A stretch of DNA of 64,000 nucleotides, taken from NCBI GenBank assembly GCA_040954595.2, contig CM082584.2, positions 9,486,001-9,550,000 on the forward strand. The letters run 5' to 3'. Below are positions 28,367 through 41,700 of the stretch, one piece after another (the stretch's first letter is position 1; each line of letters begins with the position of its first letter). The notes below the pieces were generated by a model, which saw only the letters and a list, made by a program, of their open reading frames with translations, ran no database searches and had not been told where the DNA came from. The DNA comes from Balanoglossus misakiensis. Its lineage: Eukaryota; Hemichordata. A program made the position numbers and the translations under genes.

Positions 28367-31300
28367 TAAATCTCCGTTATTTCTGAGCGTTTTAGCGAAG
28401 CGCTATAAAAAGCTCTTCCAGCTAGACACGTACGTACAACTCGTCGGTCCGCACATACGCCATAATTCTGAATCGACATAATTTGTGTGGCGACGGCGGC
28501 GGCGCGAAATCTACCGTCAAATATTGTTGCATGCCACACTCGTCGTCTGTCTCCCTTCTGTGCCCGAGGTCAGCGAGTTAAGTAAACATTCACAGAGCAA
28601 AACTCCCAGAGACGAGGACAGATTTGAGCGGAGACTGACACTGGGAAGAAGCGAAAACCGAAATGACTGACAGGTCATTTTAAAACGAAGCTTCTATGTG
28701 CTCCCAAATTGAACAGCTCCAACTGTTTAGGAAGGCGGCATTCGCATGTCGTAGCCTTTTATTCTTTCAACTAATGCAAGCCGTGAACACCACCACGAGC
28801 ATTTTAAGATCTCGAAATTAATCATAAATTTGCTCGATGTGGGATGATCTTCAGCAGCGGTGTCGCGTGCGCGAAGAATTCTCAACCGCGGTGATACAGT
28901 GTGGGTGTATAATGAGAGAGATGACAGTGCCCTGAATGATCGCGGATTGTTATGGCCAGGAATGCGCCGCGTTCGTGCATGAGAGTTCCCTTACACATCG
29001 GGTAATGACTTTAATTGAAGACAAACATTTGATACAGTGCCATCGCATCGCAAGATACGTTTCCATATTCGGCTAATCGCCGGACTAGATTGCGCTGCAT
29101 TTGTGCGCGACCACCGCCTAGTGGTCAGTTTCTTTCATCTTACAACTTGAGAGAGCGCCGATGAAAATAAAATATTCCGCGCCGATGACGACCCGTGCCT
29201 AGCTTCTCCGTGGTTTTCTCAAAACAAGATATAAATTCGCGATGACACAAAGGCGTGCAACAACAAGCAAAGATCAGGGTGGCCAGTGCGCCTGTTTTCC
29301 GTGCAGCTGACCCTGTGATGTAGTACATCGTCCTGCGTATATACAAGTATCTCTTATGGACAATGGGTAAAACAAGCACGTCTGCTCGGGTTAGCCGAGA
29401 TCTCCCAAGTCGACGGGTCTGTGCGTGTCAATCAGCGGCTAAGAGCACAGATAAGAGGGCCTGGCTGGATCATGAGAAGACACTCATTTCAATACACACA
29501 CCTACACTTAGAGACCTAAATGCTATTAGCGCAATGTCCCCGAAGCCTTGAGAAACCGCACAGAGAGAATAAAAAACAATCGTCATCTTTTCCGCCTTTT
29601 GCGCTCGCTGTTCTTCGCACACTTCTCTCTGACGCCGGATAAGTTTTGTTTTGCTTTGTTTTGTCTTTCACGAAGCTTGTACATTTGGTGTCCATTTTTT
29701 TCGGTCTCCTCGGACGGAGAACTTAACGTCACAAGATTTGCGCCTTATCTCGATATCGCTTCTGTGAAAGAGAGTGGTTTTCCGACCCATTGAGCAATGC
29801 GCCCTGTATGTTCTTCTGATGTCCATGAAATAAATACATAAATAAATTGACAGATAGATATATGAAAAAAGATACATCATTAAATTTGGCGAGATGCCAC
29901 GGGCTTCTGATATTTCTTCGTCTTTTTCCTGTGAAAAACACGAAGAAATCAAATATCTTTCTTCGGTATATCGATTCCGATACCAGAAAGACAAACGTTG
30001 AATTTGGCAGACGAGGTACTTTAATGGAAAGACTTGCATGTACGTGACATTTAGCAGATTGAAAATTCGAATCTCAAAAGCACACGAATTGTTATTTGAA
30101 AAAAAGAAAGCCTTGGCCACCAACCCCATGGGAAATGACAAGTTTACTCGACGTTTTCGGTGATTTAGGGGAGGTGGAGACATGACATTTTCAAAATAGA
30201 ATTGCGTGCTGACAAACAACAGAATAAAGACCAAGGAATAAACGAATTCCTGACCCCATATGGAAACCGGAATTGAAACAAGAATTGCGTGAATATCCAT
30301 TTAATCGTATACTAATTGTTGGTTTGGCTTTTTTGTCCCTCTCTCCCTCTTTTTGTTTGTTATACAGCAGAAGGTCTTTGTGGTGAGTTGGTCTCTCACG
30401 CAGTTGGCAGCTCTGTCTTGAACACTTCAAGATCTAGACGCGTCCCTGTTTTCTTGCTACGCGGAAAAGCGAATTCTGTCCTAATGAAACGGACAATTAA
30501 AACTCCCCGCAGATGCTGTTGTACGAACAGCTTCCCATGTGGTTTGCGCGGTGTTGGTGGCCGGGCAACCTGACGGGGGAAATCGAGCGGACCACCGGTC
30601 TTGCCTTCATCCGCCGTTACAAACTTCAGGTGAAGTGAAATTGTGCAATTTTCAGCGAAGCGCTATTTCATTAAAAAAAAGAGCGCAGATTTTTTCCCAG
30701 TGATCGCGTCTCTGTCGATGAGTGGGGTAAACAGGCAACTTGTCAGTGACAATTCATTTTTTCCCCAAATCAAATAAAGATCGGTGAAAGGATATCCACA
30801 GGCTGGACGAGTTTTCTTTCTCGGCTGTCAACACCTTTGGAAATATAAACCAAACAATAATAACGTCCTGTGTTTATGTGAAAACAAGGTTGGCGAACGT
30901 CATCGGTGACTCGATATGTCACAGGAAGAAGTTGACGGCCTCGACCAATCAAAACGCGCAAAATAATGAAAACTGACAGCTGATTGGTTTATTGTTAGTC
31001 TTTAAACCTTCACTTAAGCTGTACTTATCACATTTAATCTCGGCACGTCGTGAGATGCCTTACGCGTCCGTCTCTCCGAGCACACGTTACAGCGCACACT
31101 CGAACGGTATCGCACAGGGGACCTGATCGGCCAATACACACGCACGTACACCACAGCGCGGGGAATAATGTTGGACAGCAACGGTAACGTAGCCCTGGTA
31201 CTGGAGAAGATACAGAGTATATGGATAGCGTCGCAGACCTGGAGTTTGTTCCCAGGACCGCAGCAGGTGAACACCCTCCCCTTTTTTTCTTGCCTTCATT

Positions 31301-31422
31301 AGACTTTTTTCCTCCCCCATTTTCACAATGCAGTGGTGGCGACGGCGGCGCGTCAGATTTCTTGCGCTGTCTCTCGTTGTCAGAAAAGGCGAAGTCTCGT
31401 ATTGGCATGTTAACAAGACACC

Positions 31423-31431
31423 CGGGTGGTC
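31423..31431 (-). promoter_or_regulatory. Weaker GLI-like site
   Basis: CGGGTGGTC, the complement of GACCACCCG, is an 8 of 9 match to the GLI consensus. Another 8 of 9 match (AACCACCCA) lies at 38236-38244. Confidence 0.2.
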
Positions 31432-32193
31432 TCGCTGGCACTCTCCAAGGTCACGCCTAACATTAACTCCCTGTAGGGTTCTTTTCTGAGCGGTCACGAC
31501 ACGCGAGGGAGTTGCCCTCTCGCCGTCTCATACACAAGTCAATGCTGTACACCGTCAAGTTCAATCCCCTATCAAAAGCGGATGCAATCTCTTTTATTGT
31601 GATATAAAGTTTCAACGACCTAGCCCGGCGCGAAAGGCCGGGAAAATAGCTTTTGTAAAGCAGGGTTAGACTGTAGCTGGCAATGTTTCCGTTCAGTGCG
31701 CCCGACGACACGGAGAAAGAGAACGAAGCAAACAGCAATTTTATTGGGCGCCAGATAGCAGAGAGCAAACTGATATAATTTATGTTATGTTCCGAGTCCG
31801 GGAGTATCGATGAAACGCATGTCAAAGTTCCGATAAGCAGGCCACAAAAACATGCGCGTTGCACCGTGTTACACATTTCCTCCAATTAAGTTAATAACAT
31901 TGCGTATATGGAGTGTGATTTAGAGATACAGTAAAAAAGACGTCAACGTCTGCTGACTAGTCTTGTTAGAAAAATGCAAGCCAGCGGGATGACCATTTAC
32001 TACAGTATGCTTGCTTGCTTAGCCTTTCAGGCCTATAATGTCATGTATATGGTCGTTTTTAGGAGGGTGTGATTTTTGAGATGTGGAGTGGCCTTGTATT
32101 TGCCCGCCTATTCCTGGCCCACTGTTTGCTTGGCAGAGCCAAACATGGCAGAAACATTTGGCAAGATGCGGATAGACTGTAGAGAATAGCTGC

Positions 32194-32304
32194 CAGTACT
32201 GTAGCTCGAGGTGTTGCCTAGGATTGTGTATGGGACGGCAAATTCAGCTTTCGCCGTCCACACACAATACCAGGCAAAGCCTCGGTGACTATAGCAGTAT
32301 ACTG
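32194..32304. ncRNA. Long imperfect hairpin, miRNA-precursor-like or miniature inverted-repeat element
   Basis: The inner stem pairs 32207-32242 with 32250-32284 around a 7-nt loop: about 28 Watson-Crick pairs, one wobble pair, five mismatches and a single-base bulge. The outer stem continues with 32199-32204 against 32289-32294 and 32194-32198 against 32300-32304, separated by small internal loops. The 111-nt total, with scattered mismatches, has the shape of a pre-miRNA. The arms (TTGTGTATGGGACGGC on the plus strand) do not match a miRNA seed I recognise with confidence. A decayed MITE is the main alternative. Confidence 0.4.
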
Positions 32305-33832
32305 CAGCTAAGCTGTTGAGCTGACTGCAGTATTGTAGCTCAAATCGAACGTATATGTGGTCTCAGAATATTGCATTAATATTGGCTGGGTGGCAGATAT
32401 AGTTCTGCATTTGCAAAATTTTGGCGTGAATTGTTCGCGACACCACACTGTTTATATGCTCACAGCTGATCTTCAGGGTATAGGCCTTAGCCTCCATCGA
32501 CCACAGATGAAAATATCTCGGGAACGTTCACAATATCTCTGCTAATCAACTGCTTACTTCAAGTGTTTCGAGGAGCTCGTTGTGCTTGTTGACCATATTT
32601 GGACAGTTCGCAGCGCCACTGCAGATTTCGATAGAACACATAAAATCACAGAGAATTGAAAAAAAAGAAAGAACGGTTTTTAAATGTACAACACGGAGAG
32701 ACAGGAAACGAGCGCGTTTAGTTCAACCGCGCCGATCGTGCATCATGGTTCCCCCCATTTCAGAAATTTGCCCAGGAACGGAGTCGAAAGTACCGAGTTA
32801 AATCAACATTTTTACGAGCTAACTAATGGACTCAAAGGAGTGGTCCAATTTATTTGTTTTATTCATCCTTCCTGGTGTTATTTGTTTAACTTGCCCACAT
32901 TTTCTGTCGGTGCGTCTTTCAACAACCGATTCTCTCAGCTTGGGAGGCAAGTTTCGACTCCGTTCCCCCAACCCATCCATTTGGCGGAAATGTTTCTTTT
33001 CGTCGGACGTCGCTGTAAATATCAGCGGACGCCAATCATCCTCGACTTCCGGCTCCGACGATCCGACCCGACCCTTGGCACCGTAGCGATGCCGTCAAAT
33101 CCGAAATACCGCGTACCGCGATGCGAGTGTATGCATTTGAGTGCCCGGATGAGAGAGCATGCCTCGTATTAAACCAAACGCATTAGCGCAGAAATGCCAC
33201 GAATTTTAAGCTCTCTCGACATAGCTATCCCTCTCGCGCTCGATAGCCAAGAAGGAACTGTTCTAGAAACTTGTTGTTGCAGCCACAGTGTTGATAGAAG
33301 CCGCCAGTGTAACGTAAATAATCGTAACTCTAGCGCCGCATTACCTGTCATGTTGGGTATACTCACCACTGTCCAATGGCGGCGCCATCCGTAACCTATT
33401 TTGTTCTAAAAACAAACTTATGACCCGAGGGACTTGCGAGCGTATCCTTGGGAAGATGTCGTCGGCCTAAGTCTCAGAATATTAGCATTTTTTCGTAAAA
33501 AATTACACCGCGTATATTAAGATTTGTGGGAACCCTTTCTTTGGTGAGCAGGTGGGGCAGGCACATTGTGTGAACGAGACGGGCGAGAGAAATTGTGGCC
33601 CGATTTTTATTGGATTTTTTTCTGACAGACCTCTTCCTGTGTCTAAAGCAAACTACAGCAGGAAAACGCCCTCCATTTGAAATTCTCTTCACCCTATAAA
33701 TCGTTGTTATTATAAAGTAGAAAAAGCGAACATTGAAAAACCGAGACAATACGACACATCCACGATACTTCCATCTGAATGCAGTGAACCAGTGGTCTTT
33801 GCCGCTTTACGGTGCTGTCAAATACCGTAAAT

Positions 33833-33911
33833 ACGCCGGCTATCGGTCACGTGCAAGCCTCTCGGAGATAGATGGTGGTTGTCTAAAATAGCCGGCGTGT
33901 GTCACGTGACC
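33833..33911. promoter_or_regulatory. Paired inverted module with two CACGTG E-boxes
   Basis: ACGCCGGCTAT (33833-33843) has its exact complement ATAGCCGGCGT at 33888-33898. GGTCACGTG (33845-33853) has its exact complement CACGTGACC at 33903-33911. Two inverted pairs sharing the same spacing suggest an ancestral inverted duplication or a paired bHLH-binding module. Confidence 0.5.
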
Positions 33912-36900
33912 ATTGATGGCATGTTCATTTCTTGCAAAAATCCAGCCCACTAATTAACTTTTAAATGGATATAACACAATAATACTTCGGCCATTTAATC
34001 TTTGGTCAATACCAAAAATGTTAATTGTTCCGCAGAATGCGTAGCATTCAGCTTTTATATGCCCATGTACGCATGATAGAGGGCAACAGTTGAGTTGTGA
34101 CAGTCGGTAATACTAATAAAGCATATTTCAGTGAGCTTAACAATATAAATAGGAAGTAAAAAAGCAAAAATAATGTCAAAAGTGAGCGACTTCGTCCCTC
34201 TAATACCCACCACAGCGCTCTTTGTGTGAAACATTCAATTAGCCAACGTTTTAATGTTGAAAGGGCGGACATTCAAGAATTTGGTGCGTTGATGTTGCCT
34301 GGCTATTTGACGTCGGTTTGTCTCTGCGAGCATGGTAAATATGCTTTATAAGTTCGCGTGTTTGTGTTAATGATTTAAATGCCCATTAGCCGCGCATCTC
34401 AGTGCCGTTAGTTTAATGACTTCGGCTGCAAATGGATGATATCCCGGGAAACGTTGCTTTCCAAGCAGTGTCTGTGAAACTGTGCCTGAAAATCACGATG
34501 TATTTTACATATGTGAAATTTCTCATATATCATAGGGCTATACTATAGTATAGGTAATTTCTGTCGCCTGCTACCGCGTGCAAGTGAAGTGCGCAGTACA
34601 GTAACTAAATTGCCAATGGCATCATATTCGTTTGACAGTGATCGGTGTGCGTTGACACATCGTGTGTGACTGGAGCAGAGAGATCCCAGGGTTCAGTGTG
34701 CTCACCAATTACAGGGAGAACATCTGGATGAGCAGACGCGCGTTTCCGCCCGTGTCAAAGGTCACATATCGTTCGGCGAACTCTGAGCGACTCCAGTGAA
34801 ACAGATGCGCCAAGACGGGGAAAAACATTCTCCGTCGAGAAAAACAAAACAAAAATCCGAGGGCGATTCCACAAGAGAGAGAAACAACTGTTTTGCCTTT
34901 GACCATAAAACCTGCAAGCAAACGGACGCAAGTTGCATTTGTCCAGCTGTTGCCAAGGCAACCTTTGATGCGCATTTTTTTTCTCTACTTACTTTTTTCT
35001 TGTTCTTCCACTTATGGGATAGGGCGACTTTACCTGTAAGAATATTTGTGTATATGATTTATAAAAAACACACAGCTCGAAGTGCTCTGTGTTCCCCCCC
35101 CCCCGTTTGCCATGCATGAACGTCCCTGAAAACCCTTTTCACACGTAGACAAGAATTCTGCCAGTCGAAGAAGACCGTGCTTAATTTATCGATTTGTTAC
35201 CAATATGTATTAAACAGCAGGGGGAAGAATTTGTCGACTTATCTGACTCCGCCCGCACAGGGAGATGGCCCATAAATCATTGCGGCCAATTTGTAGGCCA
35301 TGTCATGATGTGAAAAGTAATGTAAATATCGCTACATCATGTGTTCGCCTTCGTCGCCATGTGCAGGGTGGCGGTCGTGCGGCAGTGTCATGCGGGTCAT
35401 GCGCCTTGCTGTCCGGATCCATTCGTTACTGTTGGTGCGTGATGAGCGTGGATCGTACGGCTTTTTATAGGTACAGCAAATTTGAGGAAATTACGCATGC
35501 GCAGGGGTGACAGCTGTGATTTTAAATACGGTTGTTTTTGGACGTTGTACGTCTCTCGATGTCTCTCGATCGTTTGTCTCTCTCACTCTCTCTTTTACTC
35601 ATTTTAGCGCATATGCCACCAACACAACGACGAGAAGACATCGACAACTACAACTCATGTGTACGTCTCTTGCCCCTCTGACCTCTGCCTGGCCAATCGC
35701 GTCCAAAAATAATTCCGGAATCAAAAGACAGCATTTACATTAAAACGTGTTCGCATGCTTGATTTATTTGTCAGAAGCCGCTGATTTAGTGCCTAGAACA
35801 ACACGGGAGGTCAAAGGAGATCACGTGGTATGACTTGAAGTCAGAAATATTATGATTTGCAAGTCGCTTGTTTATGCTTCGAAAGTTCAAAGTAACAGTT
35901 GAGAAAATGTCCCAATCGCTTGGTTATTTTTTTGACAACTACGAGTTCATTCAACTGTGCTGCAAACTTCAAATTAATGCGAAGTTGACTTGCTAGTTGT
36001 GAAGTTACAAGGGTAAGATGCATACTATGTTTCAGGTGCAACAACATACTTTATTATTCATGACATGGCGGCCGAGAAATGGCGGCAAGTTGCCTTTGGC
36101 GCTAACCTTGTTTTGTTTTTAATTAACGAGATTTCCATACAAAGCAATAATCACTGAATATTGATTGTTGTTACGAAGCGCTTTCAAGAGAAGCGAACGA
36201 ATATTTTTTGACATTTCAAAAGTCGTCATCAAGTAAAACACAATAACAACAGGTGGTCTGGTCTTTGGACCAGCCTAAGGAAAAATCGAGACTTCGTATT
36301 TCCACTCGTTCAACAAATTGTACACTTTAATTGCAAGTTAACGGAATGAATTGACGGCCTTGTCGACTGCTGCATCGCACCTTTAAATTCTTTGTAATTC
36401 AATGGGCATTTGTCGTAATTTCAAGCGATCAGCCCAGCTTGTCATATAATTACCGGGCGATTAGTCTTTTCAACGCAGTAAATTCAATCTGTCTGTGTGT
36501 AGTCCTGGATAGCGTTCACTTTCGCCGCCTCTACTGCGCAAGCTCGGTCAGGGATGGTCCATTAAGATTCGAGTGGTGTTACCTCATCTCCCCTATCGGA
36601 TTTCGCTGTCACAGAACCCCTCACCGTACTCCGGTATATACACACGATCATTATTTAAACTGTGGGTTTTTTTTGGTGCCTTTGCGTGATTTTCTCACCT
36701 ACATGTATCCAGTTCCGGTCATGTTTCGTTGCTCCCTTCGAAATGAGCTCGAAATGCACTATTTAGCAAGAATTCGAGTTGAGTTACTCTTGCCAGAGGC
36801 GTCACGCACTTGCAGGTGCCTCGACGTCGAAACACCCCCCCCCCCCCCACATCCAAGCAGAAACCCTACAAGTCTGAACGTGAAAAAAGACAGGAAATCC

Positions 36901-37182
36901 CCGCATTGTAAGTTCCCATCCAATCACCACTCATGTCAATCACTCGTGTTTTTGTTTCCGCACCGACAACAGTTGCAAGTGTTGACATTTCTATCTTTTT
37001 TATGCAATTATCTTAATCTGCTTATAAACCACAGACGTTTGTTCCATTAAATCATTCTGATAGCAGAGCCAATGTCCGCACAGTGGCCACTGTGAATATC
37101 GCTATCGATTATTTGACGAGATGAACCTTTGAGCATGTTGTATGGTATAGGAAATGATGAATCGAGGGGAAGGAGATACTTG

Positions 37183-37234
37183 TAGATAGATAGTTAGATA
37201 GCTAGATAGATAGCTAGATAGCTAGATAGATAGC

Positions 37235-37319
<85 letters not shown>

Positions 37320-37356
37320 GGATGGATGGATGGATGGATGGATGGTTGGATGGATG
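37183..37356. repeat. (GATA)n passing into (GATG)n microsatellite
   Basis: About 135 bp of GATA units, the left part interrupted by GCTA/GTTA variants, followed by about 40 bp of GATG units with one GTTG variant. Confidence 0.95.
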
Positions 37357-40300
37357 GAAAGGGGAAGGGAAGAAAGACAGGGACTTTGGTAAGGGAAAGA
37401 ATGAAAGAACGATAGAAAGAAAGATATGGGAGCGGCGATCATTGAGTAACTCGTGTTATCGTTTTGTGATCCCAACTCCAGTGCCTATCACTGTGACCGG
37501 TACCCGGAAAAACCAGTACATACCTCACTATCCATACTATCAGTATCATCGCGAACCCACTTGAGAAGTGAGTGTCGATGGCTGCGTGATCTCATATTGA
37601 ACATGCCCCATTGTTCGTTCGCCCTGGAATTTCTATACAAACGTGTGTACAGTATACAGTAAACATGTGAATCGAAGATAACCTTGAGGAATAAGTACGA
37701 CTCGACTCTGGCGTCGACACTGAATGTGGTCCTCAAGCTTTTCCCTTCGATTTCTACGCCCTGTGAACGTTTGCACGGTAAAGAAGGTGTCTTTAACACC
37801 GCATCCGTCATTTAGGATAGTTCCCGGTTTCCGTAGTTGACGTTTTTCTCCTGGTCTGATTAGTGATGGCAGTGCAATTTTCTTTATTTGTCTAAAATGC
37901 GGTTTTATGTAAACCGTGTTGGGGTTCTCTGCCTTTTCACGTTGGCGTTATTAGGGGAGACAAATGTGTGAGGATGTCGCGACAGAATTGTCTGCAAGTG
38001 TTTCGGAAAACAGGTCGCAACATGAATTGCGCTTGGGTAGATGCATTCTCTGACAAAAAGCACCCATCTAATGATGAAAATAACGGCACTTACGGGAAAG
38101 CGGGCGTAAAATTATTCAGTTTAGAAAAATGCTATCGAAAATGACGCGACAATAATTACACGTAGGACGTTTTCATCGTGAGCAGAGATGGAACTGACGC
38201 GGCGATTCCCTGGTCATTTGGTTTCGCCCTATTTACAACCACCCAAGCCTCAGCTTTGGTAAGATCCATACAACAGCGCCCGCACACTGCGCGATAACAC
38301 GCAATCTCAGTGTAGTGGCCATGCACCACAGTGTGGCCATACAAAGCGAATCTTCCCAGCACCCTTTCTGTTCTTCGAGAATACGAACGCCAGGGAGTAC
38401 GTATACCCCTGTCGGGTCATTGTCGAAACAGCATCGATTCATCTCCTCAACTTGTCACATTCGCGACCCCCTGTTTCCAAAAGTCACTGACAGCCGCCGT
38501 AAAAAATATCATCCCCGGAAAGTGAGCGTTGGCCAAAAGTCGCCGGGAAATGTCTATTTGTATTTTACAAAGACAAATAATCGAAGGGTCTGAAAATTTG
38601 CTCCTATTACTGGGCGAATTTCTCTCTCATAAGTCAGTGTTTAAACTATTAAAAGACCACACAGAAGCGAAGTTGACCGAATTCCAAAACAATAAGAGTG
38701 AAGCAACACAACTCGCATCCCGTTTACGTAAGCGTGTCCGGGGTTCTTTCACACGCTGATTTGACCAATACTCAAATAATATGTTTTCTCTTGGTCAATA
38801 ATCACCAGCAGCCAGACTCGATTGTTTAGAAGAAAACAAAGTACCGTATTTCTGAGTTTTGTCACGGAACGAAGAAGCTGCTATGTAAATACCGTGAACT
38901 TGCCTTGCCACGCCACGCCAAGCACCTGGTACTGACCAACGGGCTTGAAGGCTACGAGGCCATATGTACCCACACTTAGGGCGGTGTTCATTACCCTCCC
39001 CCCCTCCCATCCGCCATGCCCGGAGACTCAACATCACACGCGCCCCACCACTGCTGGCGCGGTCGGTGAAACTTTTTCTTCGGACCAGAGATAGTTAGTT
39101 ACCCAGTCCTGTGATAACAGAGCTGAGGCATGTGGTGCTTTTTCCGCTGCACTGGGAGTCGCGCAACTTTTGCCATCGAGAGGAATCTTTCCGAAGTGGC
39201 GCCTGATTGAGTAAATATCGTCTTGGTTTCCATAAATCGCTCCTTGAAGAGGAATACGTCACTCCATATGGATCGAAAGTGCCTCGGTTGACTTGGACGC
39301 GAAACTGCGATTTTTATCACGTTGGCTCGGATAGGAGTTACAAAATCGGGCGTTTTTTGTTGTTGAACGGCATGTTATGATGAGCTGGGACATCAAATCC
39401 GGTAGATTGCATTTCTTTCCGTGACAAACATTGAAGTAAAGTATTTTGGACCGTTTCCATGATTCAAAAGTGTGGTCAACTTTGCCTGGACATCAATTCT
39501 ATTTTAAAAATCTGTGTATAATTTATTCCATTGAACTTTCGAAATACAAGTTGTCATGCTATGGGTAAGTGAACATATTTCTTGTCATATTCAGAAATTG
39601 TCCATTATCCATTGGGGAATTTAGGTGTAATGATAATAGTTTCAGTATTTATTATTGCTCAGTCTGTGTGTCTGCTAAAATATCTTGTTCTACTTCCTAC
39701 AACATGTTGACATGCCTTGCATTTAGCTTGGTATCACAGCCTTTTACAATGTGATCAAATCCCGATAATTCATCACCCAGCAACTTCCCAATCGGTGAAA
39801 TGAACAATTCGTCCAAATCCGTTGTTAAAATCAACACTTGTGCCTGCTGATGACGTAACTAAGGCATGAATACTGAATTTTCCAATGAAATCCCCAGCAC
39901 AATATTTATATGTATCGCTTGGCAATTGAGCAGCAGGCGTGCCTTGGAGTGATCCGGGGTATCGGTGATCGTCTGGATACAACAGTCCAAATTGGAAAAG
40001 ACAGTTGCTGATAGGCAGTACATCTATGCGCAATGAGATCGTGAAAACGATACGGTATTTACAAGACGGGCTTTAATCCTTTGCAGATCGGCATTTCTTT
40101 AGTAAAATCGGCGAATCCGTGATCTTAGTTTTGATAGTCCGGTGCTATTCCGCCTTTTCTTGGCACCGTCTTTTTGGTGGTAGAGCCCCGAAGTCCTTGT
40201 AAACTGTTCTCTCGTTTCTCTTTCAACGACGCGGCGCCGCCGCTATTCCAGAGTTCATTGCCCTGGCCAATTTTGTGGTGTTGCCGTGAAAGCGGAGAGA

Positions 40301-41081
40301 GAGAGAGAGCGGGCACGCACGGCACGGCCACCGAAGTGGAAAGAGCTACAGTGTTGGTATTGTCTGCCGTCCTTTGTGCTTCTCACTTACCTGATTCAAA
40401 CCCAAAAGCATCCTCCTCCGCGTTCGTCATTTCCTGTTCCGAAAGATTTGGTGTGTCGCGCTTTAAAACAGCCCCGCCACGTGGATATTTGGGCACCGTG
40501 ACTTCCCGATAACATCACAGGACCGACAGTTCAGTTTCTTCACGGGCAATTATTACATAACCCCATTTTATATCGTTTTCTCGCAATTGAATGGCTATGT
40601 TGAACACTTACATTGTGTGTTTTTTCTTTCTTTCTGAAGTTCATTGGCGAGGGCCAACAAAAGTTCCTCCGGGAAAAAATCGAACAAGAAAGTAGTAGCT
40701 AGGTATGTGCGAAAAGAAATATTGCAAGGAAACTACAATAAAAAAACTTTCCTGCCATCTCCACTTTGTCGTATTATACGCGTTTTCTAAACTTCACAAA
40801 TTCCTCGAATCATCGCCATATTCAGTAGAAACGGCAAATCTGCGGCCACGCTGACAGATGACGAGCGAATTTACGCGTAGTGAAATCCCACAGTTAAAGA
40901 CACTCAGTTTGAGAGGAAATGGCCATGGGATTGACGATCGAAACAGTGAGGATATCCCACAAGAAAGTCATTTGCGTTTTATATTGTCACCGCAATTTCC
41001 TGTTTGCTCAGAGTCTCGTAACTGTCGCGAGACTTATCGGCCTCTGTCTCTGATTCCAAATGTTCAGGCTCTCGCTCAAGA

Positions 41082-41228
<147 letters not shown>

Positions 41229-41622
41229 ACTTTCTGTGTGTCTGACTGTGTCTGTCCGACCGCCCGCCCATCCCTCCCTCCCCGGCGCCACCTTCTCCCA
41301 CTCTATTTGGTAGCCTGGGTAAAACGGCCCCCAAATTCAGATGTGTTTTCCACCTCGCCACATGCCTCACCCACTTACTCCGAATTAGGGTGTCTAAATA
41401 TGCCATTTTGTGACATGAAAAGGGTTTGATTATCCATTGTTTCGGTACATTAGTGTGACTAATGCGTTGGACATTTGAGATACCCCTGCGCACATGGAAA
41501 ATCGATTACTTTCGATTGGGCATTGTATTGACGCATCTTTTATCTTTTTGCATTCCCTTGTTCCTTCTCGGGCTGTGATGTCATTAACTTGAGATATTGA
41601 CCCTTTTCTGTTCCCCGTGTCA

Positions 41623-41627
<5 letters not shown>

Positions 41628-41700
<73 letters not shown>
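41628..41700. repeat. (GA)n microsatellite
   Basis: About 36 GA units with a single AA interruption. Confidence 0.95.

Noticed and set aside
29668-30300. 210-codon open frame on the minus strand
   Set aside because: No family motif, biased residues and AT-rich DNA, with part of the frame made of YLSI-like repeat translation.
36439-37050. 203-codon open frame on the plus strand
   Set aside because: No recognisable domain, low-complexity and poly-proline from a C run, no splice or promoter context. It fits chance in a 26 kb tract.
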